Below are positions 1 to 6,313 of a stretch of DNA of 8,748 bases, in pieces. Source of the DNA: a bacterium (lineage in GTDB: Bacteria; Babelota; Babeliae; Babelales; Vermiphilaceae). A program made the position numbers and the translations under genes. The DNA is taken from the NCBI GenBank assembly GCA_030672115.1, contig DAOVGZ010000040.1, positions 1 through 8,748 on the forward strand. The letters run 5' to 3'. The number at the start of each line of letters is the position of its first letter. The first letter of the stretch is position 1. The notes beneath the pieces were generated by a model. The model was not told where the DNA came from. It searched no databases and was given only the letters and a program-made list of their open reading frames with translations.

Positions 1-2
1 AT

Positions 3-152
3 AAAAAAAGAAAAGAAAAAATTTTAAAAACGAATAAACATATCAATAGAAGCCCCGTGTGTATAAGAAGACGCTTAGAGTTTATTAAAGAGAGTTTAAA
101 AATCGTCAAAAATTTAGAGATGGAAAAGAAAAACAAAAAAAGTAATAAATAA
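3..152 (+). CDS. Possible C-terminal part of an unidentified Lys/Arg-rich protein (starts before the window)
   Basis: This frame is open from the window edge to a TAA at 150-152, giving about 49 residues that include SPVCIRRRLEFIKESLKIV and end in a Lys/Asn-rich tail. I do not recognise the family. An open run this long is uncommon by chance in such AT-rich DNA, where TAA is frequent, but Lys-rich frames can also arise from A-rich sequence. A fragment encoding a GrpE-like C-terminus lies about 40 bases downstream in another frame, so this stretch could also belong to a decayed gene. An internal ATG at 120 is followed by only ten codons and has no clear ribosome binding site. Confidence is low that it is an expressed, intact gene end. 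Confidence 0.3.
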   Translation, partial: KKRKEKILKTNKHINRSPVCIRRRLEFIKESLKIVKNLEMEKKNKKSNK

Positions 153-193
153 TATTAAACGCATAGCAATTGGCGGCATATTTTTTTTTGTAA

Positions 194-271
194 AATCATC
201 ATATTTTGCAAAAAGGTTATAGATTTAAAGAGCAAGTGATCCGTCCTGCAAAAGTAACAGTTGCAAAATAA
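194..271 (+). pseudogene. grpE: Remnant encoding a GrpE-like C-terminus
   Basis: The frame ending at TAA 269-271 reads LQKGYRFKEQ then VIRPAKVTVAK. This matches the conserved end of GrpE, the nucleotide exchange factor of DnaK, whose last beta strands carry QKGY...R.A.V.VAK (E. coli ends MQKGYTLNG...MVTVAK before a short tail). A TAA at 191-193 in the same frame removes the rest of the protein. Other frames upstream give no clear GrpE sequence, although NIKRIAI at about 152-172 could be a worn version of the NxHxAI motif. A run of nine T at 181-189 sits at the break and is a likely indel site. The bidirectional terminator begins 15 bases after the stop, as expected for a real gene end. It is probably a decayed copy. 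A sequencing error cannot be excluded, but one indel alone does not restore the gene. Confidence 0.45.
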
Positions 272-285
272 TTTATAAAATAAAT

Positions 286-323
286 AAAAAAAAAGCCCCA
301 CAAAAATGTGGGGCTTTTTTTTT
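286..323. terminator. Bidirectional intrinsic terminator
   Basis: Perfect 8-bp GC-rich stem GCCCCACA (295-302) / TGTGGGGC (307-314) with an AAAA loop. A run of nine A precedes it (286-294) and nine T follow it (315-323), so it has a U-tract on either strand. It closes the rightward grpE-like fragment and the leftward hydrolase gene, whose stop is at 333-335. Confidence 0.93.
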
Positions 324-332
324 GCTTGTTTT

Positions 333-1550
333 TTAAAATGCTACAATGTTATGAAAGTTTTCTTTTGTATTCAAACTTTTCATGTGTTTTGAAAAATTAT
401 TTTTATACCTTGAATAAAGACTCTGGTTTTTATATGAATGATATTCTAATAATTTTTTGAGACCATGATCTAGATTGTTATGTATTACATTTTTTGAATT
501 TATGGTCCAATTTTTGTTTTTGGCAATGGTTATAATTTTTCCATCTAGCATATTTCCTACTATGTTGTCATTTTTTGCTAAAGAAATATCAATGTTGTCT
601 GATTTAAGTGTTTTAAGAAGTTCAATTGGTTGTTTTTCTGATTGATCATAGCGAGAAATTTCCGGAAGAATATTTTTGATAAAACATGGAGCAATATTAT
701 TTTTTATTAATTTCTCTACAAATAACATTATTGGAAGGCATGCATTTTTTTTGATCCAGTTTAATGGTGTTTTTTTGTTTGTAATAGTAGGTTTCATGTA
801 TCTTATTGGTTTCAATATTGTAAAAGTTATTGTTTTATTAATATCAAGTAAAGGGGTAATAGCAAAAACTTTTTTTATTGATTGTTTTATTTTTTTAGCT
901 TTTTTTATATCGGGACAGTTTGTTTTTTTATTCCATAGACCTGTTTTTTTAGCTGTTTTTTCGTAGCAGTACATTTCTTTTCCAGAAGTAATTACTTTTT
1001 TATCTATTTCTTCAAGAATGTGTAATGCACGGATTTGAGATGCTGCGCCACATGAATGACCAAAAAGAATAATATTTCTGCTTCCTTTTTCAAAAGATTT
1101 AACAATTGGGTATAATGCAACCTCCGCTTCTTTAAGCCCTCCAAAGTCAGTATTGCAAATAAGACTTTCTTCATTTATTTTTGTTGCACTTTGGTAGTTG
1201 TATGTTATACAGCAATAATTAGTTTTTTGATGTTGACTTGAACTGTTATAGTTTTTCTTGAAATTACTTTGTTCGTTTTTTCGCTTAATGTATCTTTTGT
1301 CTCCGAATCCATGAGAAAAAATAATGGTGTCTTTTTTTTTAAGATCTCTGTCTGTATAGTCACTGATGTTGTACTCAGGATCGTATTTAAAAAATTGTGA
1401 CATTTTTGATGAATCATTCCAATGATCATGAATATGGTTTGTATTTTTTTCATAAATTTTTGTAGAGGCAAAAAGATCTGTATAAATAAAAGAATTGATA
1501 TGAGGTTGAAAGCAACTAGTTAAAATTAAAGCAAGCATTATTTTTTTCAT
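333..1550 (-). CDS. Exported alpha/beta-hydrolase-like protein, possible lipoprotein
   Basis: A 405-residue protein with the landmarks of an alpha/beta-hydrolase (esterase/lipase type). IIFSHGFGD (76-84) resembles the strand and oxyanion-loop HG motif. LFGHSCGA (162-169) is a GxSxG nucleophile elbow with Ser166. Asp328 in AKNDNIVG and His362 in NNLDHGL are spaced as the remaining triad members. These triad assignments are inferred from order and context. The N-terminus is MKKIMLALILTSC, with a possible lipobox LTSC and lipid-accepting Cys13, though the hydrophobic stretch is short for a signal peptide. A Lys-rich insertion (about 184-228) between the nucleophile and the later core would form a lid or cap. 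The start is supported by GGAGA (1558-1562) seven bases before ATG. The gene stands alone, more than 270 bases from its upstream neighbour, and ends at the terminator at 286-323. The substrate is unknown. Confidence 0.75.
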   Translation of the reverse strand: MKKIMLALILTSCFQPHINSFIYTDLFASTKIYEKNTNHIHDHWNDSSKMSQFFKYDPEYNISDYTDRDLKKKDTIIFSHGFGDKRYIKRKNEQSNFKKNYNSSSQHQKTNYCCITYNYQSATKINEESLICNTDFGGLKEAEVALYPIVKSFEKGSRNIILFGHSCGAASQIRALHILEEIDKKVITSGKEMYCYEKTAKKTGLWNKKTNCPDIKKAKKIKQSIKKVFAITPLLDINKTITFTILKPIRYMKPTITNKKTPLNWIKKNACLPIMLFVEKLIKNNIAPCFIKNILPEISRYDQSEKQPIELLKTLKSDNIDISLAKNDNIVGNMLDGKIITIAKNKNWTINSKNVIHNNLDHGLKKLLEYHSYKNQSLYSRYKNNFSKHMKSLNTKENFHNIVAF

Positions 1551-1617
1551 AATCGATTCTCCATTTGATAATTACATTTACAACAAATACTTAAGCATTT
1601 AAGGTGTTTTTTGGTGA

Positions 1618-1645
1618 TTTTTACGATATGCACCTTTACTTTCAA
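1618..1645 (-). promoter_or_regulatory. Weak candidate promoter for the hydrolase gene
   Basis: On the minus strand TTGAAA (1640-1645) and TAAAAA (1618-1623) are separated by 16 bases, about 70 bases upstream of the hydrolase ATG. The -10 is poor, and such matches are common in AT-rich DNA. A 6-bp inverted repeat CAAGAT (1643-1648) / ATCTTG (1663-1668) overlaps the -35 side and could be an operator, but has no independent support. Confidence 0.22.
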
Positions 1646-1680
1646 GATAAATGATAATAATAATCTTGTAAAAAGGGTTT

Positions 1681-1722
1681 AAAAAGTAGCCTCCTGGAGG
1701 TGTTATTGGTTGTAGGAAGGCT
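1681..1722 (-). terminator. Probable intrinsic terminator after the RMD1-like gene
   Basis: Read leftward, AGCCTTCCT (1722-1714) pairs with AGGAGGCT (1695-1688) around an 18-base loop, with one bulged base. It is followed by AC and TTTTT (1685-1681). It lies 106 bases beyond the stop of the 1828-2916 gene and before the hydrolase promoter region. The long loop and bulge make it weaker than the other terminators here. Confidence 0.5.
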
Positions 1723-1738
1723 TTAAGATTAGTGATTC

Positions 1739-1778
1739 TACCAAAACAAACCCCCTATGTAGGAGGTTTGTTTTGGTA
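1739..1778. repeat. Long hairpin, 18 of 19 bp paired
   Basis: Left arm 1739-1757 and right arm 1760-1778 pair over 19 positions with one C/A mismatch (1753/1764) and only TG between the arms. The outer 14 bp (TACCAAAACAAACC / GGTTTGTTTTGGTA) are perfect. It starts 49 bases after the stop of the leftward 1828-2916 gene. No U-tract follows on the minus strand. On the plus strand a T run lies 9 bases away, too far for a standard terminator. Likely roles are 3'-end protection or processing, or part of a compound terminator with 1681-1722. Confidence 0.7.
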
Positions 1779-1827
1779 AATATATGATTTTTTTAAGTTT
1801 TTTAATCTGCGGATGAATTTTAATAGT

Positions 1828-2916
1828 TTATTTAAAAAGAGCAACTAACAGCTCGATGAAAATTAAAGCGATAATCAAAATTGTTAAAATATCTTCTCTG
1901 ACAGCATCAATTTTATGTTGATAGACAGATCGGATATCTCCAATGATAGCAAGTTTGCGATTGATTGCTTCTTTCCAGTTTTTTAAGTCTAATTTGTCAG
2001 TAAGTAGGCCATACAGTTCTGAAAAGTAGGTTTCGCCTTCTAGTTTGATACTATTTTCTAGTCGTTCTGAAATTACCGATATTTCTGCTCGTAATTTTCC
2101 AAGATCACCTACTGGTCCTCGCCATGGAGAGCGAACAAATGGTAAATAATAAGTTAGTGGAAGCTTTTCATATTTTTCTTCATAAATGAGTGTTATTTGT
2201 CGATCAAGCAAACGATCAAAATATCGCAACTCAAGACTTTGAATATTTGCGAATTCAAAAAGATCTAAAATTTCTTCATGTTCGTCATCGTAAACAAAAG
2301 CTGCTTCTGTATCTACAACAATCATGTCACCTCTAAAGTACCCCATTGATCCCTGAAGAATTTCATTTTTTTGATATTCAGATAATGTTTCGGTTTCTAA
2401 TCGAAGCATTGAAGAAATAATTCCGCCGTATTCTTTTTTGAATGTTTCGACAGAGAGTGTTTTTGGAATTTGGTCAATTTGAATAACAACATAAGAAGAT
2501 CGAGTTTGGAAAAACTTTGGCCGTGAAATATTGTTTTTTATTTTTTTAAAAACAGAATTTGCATTCGCGACACTTTCTTCTTGAAATTCGTTTTCTATGT
2601 CTAGCAATTCAATGCGTAAATCTTCAAGTGTGCTTTTAAATGGGACTTTGTAGGTTAAAGAAATAGGGCCAAAATTATGAATTTTGCAACTTTTACATTT
2701 TCCGCTTGTGTGTGGATGCGGAAGATCAATTGCCAAAGGTGTATGATAATTTTTAAAATACTTTGGCATGCGAAGTGATTGAAAAATAAGACTTTTATTG
2801 TTTTTGATTTTTTTTAAATCAATTTCATGCCCTACATCAAATGCATGGAAAATATAAATATTTCCAGAAAATATTTGGGCGGGATTTGTTTTTTGGGAAA
2901 GACTGTCTTGGCTCAT
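1828..2916 (-). CDS. Conserved tail-anchored protein with RMD1/YagE (DUF155)-like features
   Basis: A 362-residue protein without a signal peptide. The last 20 residues (342-361, DILTILIIALIFIELLVALF) form one transmembrane segment ending two residues before the C-terminus, so the bulk should face the cytoplasm. The N-terminal GNIYIFHAFDVGHEIDL, the central acidic helix EILDLFEFANIQSLELRYFD (215-234), and the region W314...INRKLAIIGDI before a hydrophobic tail resemble RMD1/YagE (DUF155) proteins, which end in a similar helix plus membrane anchor. The family call is from memory of this pattern and is moderate at best. CKSC (74-77) could bind metal or form a disulfide. The start has GGAGA (2924-2928) seven bases before ATG. 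It lies 78 bases downstream of lepA with no terminator between, so co-transcription is likely. The biochemical role is unknown. Confidence 0.6.
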   Translation of the reverse strand: MSQDSLSQKTNPAQIFSGNIYIFHAFDVGHEIDLKKIKNNKSLIFQSLRMPKYFKNYHTPLAIDLPHPHTSGKCKSCKIHNFGPISLTYKVPFKSTLEDLRIELLDIENEFQEESVANANSVFKKIKNNISRPKFFQTRSSYVVIQIDQIPKTLSVETFKKEYGGIISSMLRLETETLSEYQKNEILQGSMGYFRGDMIVVDTEAAFVYDDEHEEILDLFEFANIQSLELRYFDRLLDRQITLIYEEKYEKLPLTYYLPFVRSPWRGPVGDLGKLRAEISVISERLENSIKLEGETYFSELYGLLTDKLDLKNWKEAINRKLAIIGDIRSVYQHKIDAVREDILTILIIALIFIELLVALFK

Positions 2917-2994
2917 TAGTTATTCTCCAGTAATAATGACAATTTTTTATTTTGGTTAAATGTAACAAAATTACGAAAGAATGAGCAAGTGAGA

Positions 2995-4812
2995 TTATTT
3001 TTTTAAGATACTCAAAAATGCTTCCTGTGGAACTTCAACGTTACCAACTTGTTTCATTTTCTTCTTGCCAGCTTTTTGTTTTTCGAGCAGTTTTCGTTTT
3101 CTTGAAATATCGCCACCGTAACATTTTGCTGTTACGTCTTTACGTAGAGCTGAAACAGTTTCACGGGCGATAATTTTTGCACCAAGAGCTGCTTGAATTG
3201 CAACTTCAAAAAGTTGGCGAGGGATAAGTTTGCGAAGTTTTTTAGCTAGATCTTTACCAATGTTATACGCTTTTTCTTTGTGAACAATTATCGAAAGAGC
3301 ATCAACAGGTTTTCCGTTGAGTAAAATATCCATTTTAACTAAATCAGCAGGTTCATATCCTGATTCTTCATAATCAAAACTTGCATATCCAGAACTGAGA
3401 GATTTGAGTTGATCATAAAAATCTGTTGCAACTTCATTGAGCGCAAGTTTGTATTTTAAAATAACTCTATCTTCATCAAGATATGACATGTTTGTTTGAA
3501 TGCCACGTTTTTCTTCACAAAGAGCAAACATGTTTCCGATATATTTTTTAGGAACAATGATCGTTGCATCTATTATAGGTTCAAAAATTGTTTGGATTTG
3601 TGATGGATCAGGAAATTCTGAGGGACGTTCAATATTAACTGTCTCTCCGGAAGACATTTCTATTTTATAAAGAACGCTGGGTGCTGTTGCAATAACGTCA
3701 AGACCATATTCTTGTTCGAGTCTTTGTCTAAAGACATCCATGTGCAACAATCCCAAAAAACCACAACGGAATCCAAGGCCAAGAGCAACAGATGTTTTTT
3801 TCTCAACAGAAACACTTGCATCATTGAGTGTTAATTTTTCAATAGCATCACGCAATAGTTCAAAATCGGTACTGTAAATTGGATAAATTCCAGCAAATAC
3901 CATCGGTTTAGCAGGTTTAAAACCAGGAAGAGGTACGATTGCTTTTTTTGTGTGGAAAATAGTATCACCAACACGTGCTTCTTGTACTGTTTTCATGCCG
4001 GCAATTAAATAGCCAACTTGACCAGGATACAATGCGTTCATCGGTTTTTCATTAGGAAACATTAAGCCAATTTCAAGAACTTCGTATCGTTTGTTCGATT
4101 GAGCAAGAGTGATGTTGTCACCTTTTTTAATAATACCGTCATGCAATGCTATTAAACAAACAACCCCACGATATTCATCATACCATGAGTCAAAAAGAAG
4201 CGCCTTGAGCGGAGCTTCTGGATTATGTGTAGGTGCTGGAATTTTTTTTATAACGGCTTGCAGAACAGATTCCATTCCCAGACCTGTTTTTGCGGAGGTC
4301 ATAAGAATTTCTTCTTGTTCAAAGTCAAAAAGTTTTTCGAGTTGTTGTACTACATTATCTGTATCAGCAGCAGGCATATCAACTTTATTAATAATCGGAA
4401 CAATCGTTAAATCTTGTTCAAAAGCTAAATAAAAGTTTGCCATGGTTTGTGCTTGCACACCTTGTACTGCATCAACAAGCAAAAGAGCTCCTTGGCATGC
4501 GTACAATGAGCGGGAAACTTCGTAGCTAAAATCAACATGTCCTGGAGTATCAATCAGGTTTAAAAGATAAGTTTCGCCTTCATATTCATAAAACATGGAC
4601 GCAGTTTGAGCTTTAACGGTAATTCCGCGCTCTTTTTCTACCTGAAGTTTATCTAAAAATTGTTCATTTTTTTTACGAGTAGAAAGTGTTCCTGTCATTT
4701 CCAAAAGTCGGTCAGACAAAGTTGATTTGCCATGATCGATATGGGCGATGACAGAAAAATTTCTGATTTTATCGGGAGTAAAGTTTTTAAGGTCTATTTT
4801 TTTTATATCCAT
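2995..4812 (-). CDS. lepA: Elongation factor 4 (LepA), ribosome back-translocating GTPase
   Basis: A 605-residue translational GTPase that acts on the ribosome in the cytoplasm and is thought to help stalled or mistranslocated ribosomes and subunit assembly. G-motifs: AHIDHGKST (23-31), DTPGHVDF (88-95, with the catalytic His), NKVD (142-145). GFRCGFLGLLHMD is the usual EF-4 segment. The C-terminal part (about 497-605) carries the LepA-specific domain, including AKCYGGDISRKRKLLEKQK and GKKKMKQVGNVEVPQEAF. Length matches the family (about 600). I place the start at 4810-4812 (MDIKKIDLKNF). An in-frame ATG 75 bases upstream would add 25 residues, but it falls inside the hairpin after the preceding gene and breaks family length. 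There is no Shine-Dalgarno before the chosen ATG; a promoter placed for leaderless transcription lies immediately upstream. Confidence 0.97.
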   Translation of the reverse strand: MDIKKIDLKNFTPDKIRNFSVIAHIDHGKSTLSDRLLEMTGTLSTRKKNEQFLDKLQVEKERGITVKAQTASMFYEYEGETYLLNLIDTPGHVDFSYEVSRSLYACQGALLLVDAVQGVQAQTMANFYLAFEQDLTIVPIINKVDMPAADTDNVVQQLEKLFDFEQEEILMTSAKTGLGMESVLQAVIKKIPAPTHNPEAPLKALLFDSWYDEYRGVVCLIALHDGIIKKGDNITLAQSNKRYEVLEIGLMFPNEKPMNALYPGQVGYLIAGMKTVQEARVGDTIFHTKKAIVPLPGFKPAKPMVFAGIYPIYSTDFELLRDAIEKLTLNDASVSVEKKTSVALGLGFRCGFLGLLHMDVFRQRLEQEYGLDVIATAPSVLYKIEMSSGETVNIERPSEFPDPSQIQTIFEPIIDATIIVPKKYIGNMFALCEEKRGIQTNMSYLDEDRVILKYKLALNEVATDFYDQLKSLSSGYASFDYEESGYEPADLVKMDILLNGKPVDALSIIVHKEKAYNIGKDLAKKLRKLIPRQLFEVAIQAALGAKIIARETVSALRKDVTAKCYGGDISRKRKLLEKQKAGKKKMKQVGNVEVPQEAFLSILKK

Positions 4813-4819
4813 ACAGATT

Positions 4820-4848
4820 ATTGTACGAGAAAAGGGCTTTTTTGTAAA
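4820..4848 (-). promoter_or_regulatory. lepA promoter, predicted leaderless start
   Basis: On the minus strand TTTACA (4848-4843) and TACAAT (4825-4820) are separated by exactly 17 bases, each one mismatch from the sigma70 consensus. Only seven bases separate the -10 from the lepA ATG (4812-4810), so transcription should begin at or one base before the A of ATG. No purine-rich ribosome binding site is present, which fits a leaderless message. The -35 overlaps the foot of the hairpin at 4845-4897. Confidence 0.6.
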
Positions 4849-4897
4849 TGGTTTTTGGGTATAGATGAAAAACAACCCTATACCCAAAAACCATTTA
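4845..4897. repeat. Perfect 20-bp hairpin between the 98-residue ORF and lepA
   Basis: Arms 4845-4864 and 4878-4897 are exact reverse complements over 20 bp with a 13-base loop (4865-4877). It begins three bases after the stop of the 4900-5196 gene and ends at the lepA -35 element. No U-tract follows in the leftward direction, so it is not a standard terminator, although a stem this strong would probably protect or define the 3' end of the upstream message. Confidence 0.75.
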
Positions 4898-4899
4898 GA

Positions 4900-5196
4900 T
4901 TAGTTGTACTTTGGTTTTCTCAATTGTATTATTTTTCTTTTTGCTGTTTGTTTGATTTCTTTCAGTGTTGTTTTGAATTCATTTATAACAGTAAGCCCAA
5001 GTTCTGGTAAGTCGGTTGGAGTAACTACTCTTTTGATGAATTCCCAGTAACTAAGAGGCGTTTTTTCTTCTGTTATGAATTTTTTATATTCATCATGTTT
5101 AATGATGTTTTTTTTGTTCATTCCTAAGGTAGCACTTGTCATTATTGCAGCATATACAGCAGTGCATAGAAAGAAAAATCTTGTTTTTTGTGTCAT
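4900..5196 (-). CDS. Small exported protein of unknown function
   Basis: A 98-residue protein I do not recognise. Residues 1-25 look like a signal peptide: MTQK then a hydrophobic stretch FFFLCTAVYAAIMTSATLG, with possible cleavage near TSA or TLG. The mature part is basic, with a Trp/Tyr-containing segment SYWEFIKRVVTPTDLPELG (49-67), a predicted helix VINEFKTTLKEIKQTAKRK, and a Lys/Arg-rich end. No catalytic motif is visible. No good Shine-Dalgarno precedes the ATG (the preceding bases read AAAGTAAACAT), so start strength is uncertain, but no alternative start upstream is in frame. It lies between the secreted paralogue cluster and lepA on the same strand, and a terminator (5331-5369) separates it from the cluster. 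Confidence 0.65.
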   Translation of the reverse strand: MTQKTRFFFLCTAVYAAIMTSATLGMNKKNIIKHDEYKKFITEEKTPLSYWEFIKRVVTPTDLPELGLTVINEFKTTLKEIKQTAKRKIIQLRKPKYN

Positions 5197-5330
5197 ATGT
5201 TTACTTTATTTTTATGGTTAGTATTAGTTATGGAGAAGAGATTCTTTTTTTTAATTCATAGGTAGTAATGTATGCTATTGGAACTTGTTTGTAAATTATT
5301 TGCCATTTAATTAAGTAGGTAGATTGTTCT

Positions 5331-5369
5331 TTGCAAAAGAAAAGGCCGCAGTTTTTTATGTTGCGATCT
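5331..5369 (-). terminator. Terminator after exported paralogue 1
   Basis: Read leftward, AGATCGCA (5369-5362) pairs with TGCGGCCT (5350-5343) around an 11-base loop (one A/C mismatch), followed by TTTCTTTTGC. It sits 28 bases beyond the stop of the 5398-6216 gene. The same structure, with changed stem bases, follows paralogue 2 at 6256-6290. Confidence 0.7.
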
Positions 5370-5397
5370 AGAAATTATTGTTGTAATGTATTTCTAC

Positions 5398-6216
5398 TTA
5401 GAATGGATGTGCAACAAAATTTGAGTTTATCAAAAAATCCGTGTCAGGAGTTTCTTCGTTTTCAGGATCACTGCCTTCAGAATCACTGTCTTCTTCTTCT
5501 TCTTCTGAATCTGAATCTTCTGATTCAGAACCGTCTCCTTCGAAGGGAATTTTTTTTGCTTTTTCAATAAAATCATTTAATTGGTTACGTGCATATGTTA
5601 GTTCAAAAATATGTTTTGTTGTGTTATATGTTTTGTTTTCAATTATGTTGTTATTCATATCGTTTTTAATTCTATTTAAAGAATTAGTCTCTTTATATAT
5701 TAAAGATTTATATTTATTATCTAAAAAATCAGGAAGTTGTAAATAACTTTTTGATTCACTTTTCGACTTTTTTTCCCAATTCTCGGCCCAATCAGCCTCA
5801 GTTCCAACTGCATTTGTTAAATTTTTTACTGTTTGGTCTAATTTGTATTTTTGGTATTTAGGTTTGTACAACCAGGCAATTCCACTAATGGCTGTTGCAA
5901 GAGCACTAAAGAATAATTTCTTTTTTGAAATTTTTTCATTAAATAGTTGTTTTGCGAAATAACCAAAAGATGCAACAGTGATAGTTGGCAATGCTATTTT
6001 ACTAATAAAACTTGGATTGCAGTAATGTTTTTTTATGCTTTCCATTTGATCACTTAAATCTTTAATAGAGTTTTTATCTCTTCCAAGGATGCTTTTCTCT
6101 GGATATTTTTCTGAATCTGTTAAGTTTGTTGTTCCAACGATCATTGCTTTTGTTGTTCCAAAAGCTCCAGCACAAAGTAATGTAATGGTCATTATTCTTA
6201 AAATTTGTTTTTTCAT
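5398..6216 (-). CDS. Exported tandem paralogue 1, acidic C-terminal tail
   Basis: A 272-residue protein of unknown function. Residues 1-24 are a signal peptide (MKKQILRIMTITLLCAGAFG, probable cleavage after TTKA). The body has two hydrophobic stretches (70-92 and 99-117, the second ending ISGIAWLY) that could form a membrane hairpin, then the motif AVGTEADWAENW (136-147), KSYLQLP (156-162), a predicted helical region with NQLNDFIEKAKKIPFE, and from 227 a Glu/Asp/Ser-rich tail including five Glu from (GAA)5 at 5491-5505. The start at 6216 is fixed by AAGGA (6225-6229) eight bases upstream and by alignment with paralogue 2. A longer frame beginning at 6273 would start inside the preceding gene's terminator. 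It ends at its own terminator. The protein is exported, perhaps membrane-associated. A host-interaction role is speculation. Confidence 0.85.
   Translation of the reverse strand: MKKQILRIMTITLLCAGAFGTTKAMIVGTTNLTDSEKYPEKSILGRDKNSIKDLSDQMESIKKHYCNPSFISKIALPTITVASFGYFAKQLFNEKISKKKLFFSALATAISGIAWLYKPKYQKYKLDQTVKNLTNAVGTEADWAENWEKKSKSESKSYLQLPDFLDNKYKSLIYKETNSLNRIKNDMNNNIIENKTYNTTKHIFELTYARNQLNDFIEKAKKIPFEGDGSESEDSDSEEEEEDSDSEGSDPENEETPDTDFLINSNFVAHPF
6140..6196. repeat. 57-nt direct repeat, copy A (signal peptide of paralogue 1)
   Basis: Identical base for base to 6981-7037. It encodes residues around IMTITLLCAGAFGTTKAMI. A further 27 nt covering the start codon and ribosome binding site (6204-6230 versus 7054-7080) are also identical, while sequence immediately upstream of the binding site is unrelated. 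Confidence 0.95.
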
Positions 6217-6255
6217 AAAGATATTCCTTTTGCTAAGTAGAAAATTTGTTATTGG

Positions 6256-6290
6256 TAAAAGAGAAGGCCGCAATTTTTTATGCTACGACC
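6256..6290 (-). terminator. Terminator after exported paralogue 2
   Basis: Read leftward, GGTCGTA (6290-6284) pairs with TGCGGCC (6272-6266) using two G-U pairs around an 11-base loop, followed by TTCTCTTTTACC. It lies 23 bases after the stop of the 6314-7066 gene. Loop length equals that of the hairpin at 5343-5369, and stem differences largely keep pairing. Only 49 bases separate it from the next start codon, so any promoter for paralogue 1 must be inside 6217-6265, or paralogue 1 depends on read-through. Confidence 0.65.
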
Positions 6291-6313
6291 TGCAAAAATA
6301 TTACGATATTTTA

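Noticed and set aside
676..966. A hydrophobic plus-strand frame opposite the hydrolase gene
   Set aside because: Antisense of a Lys/Asn-rich coding region naturally reads as Phe/Leu/Ile. No ribosome binding site, and the minus strand shows enzyme motifs.
4813..4887. A 25-residue N-terminal extension of LepA from an upstream in-frame ATG
   Set aside because: The extension lies in the 20-bp hairpin and over the lepA promoter, is not LepA-like, and would exceed the usual family length.
5486..5530. Short repeated motifs resembling a CRISPR or DNA satellite array
   Set aside because: They are in-frame Glu/Ser/Asp codons of the acidic tail with no spacers or dyad repeats.
6217..6273. A 19-residue N-terminal extension of exported paralogue 1
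   Set aside because: It would begin inside the preceding terminator and place a second N-terminus before a normal signal peptide that has its own ribosome binding site.
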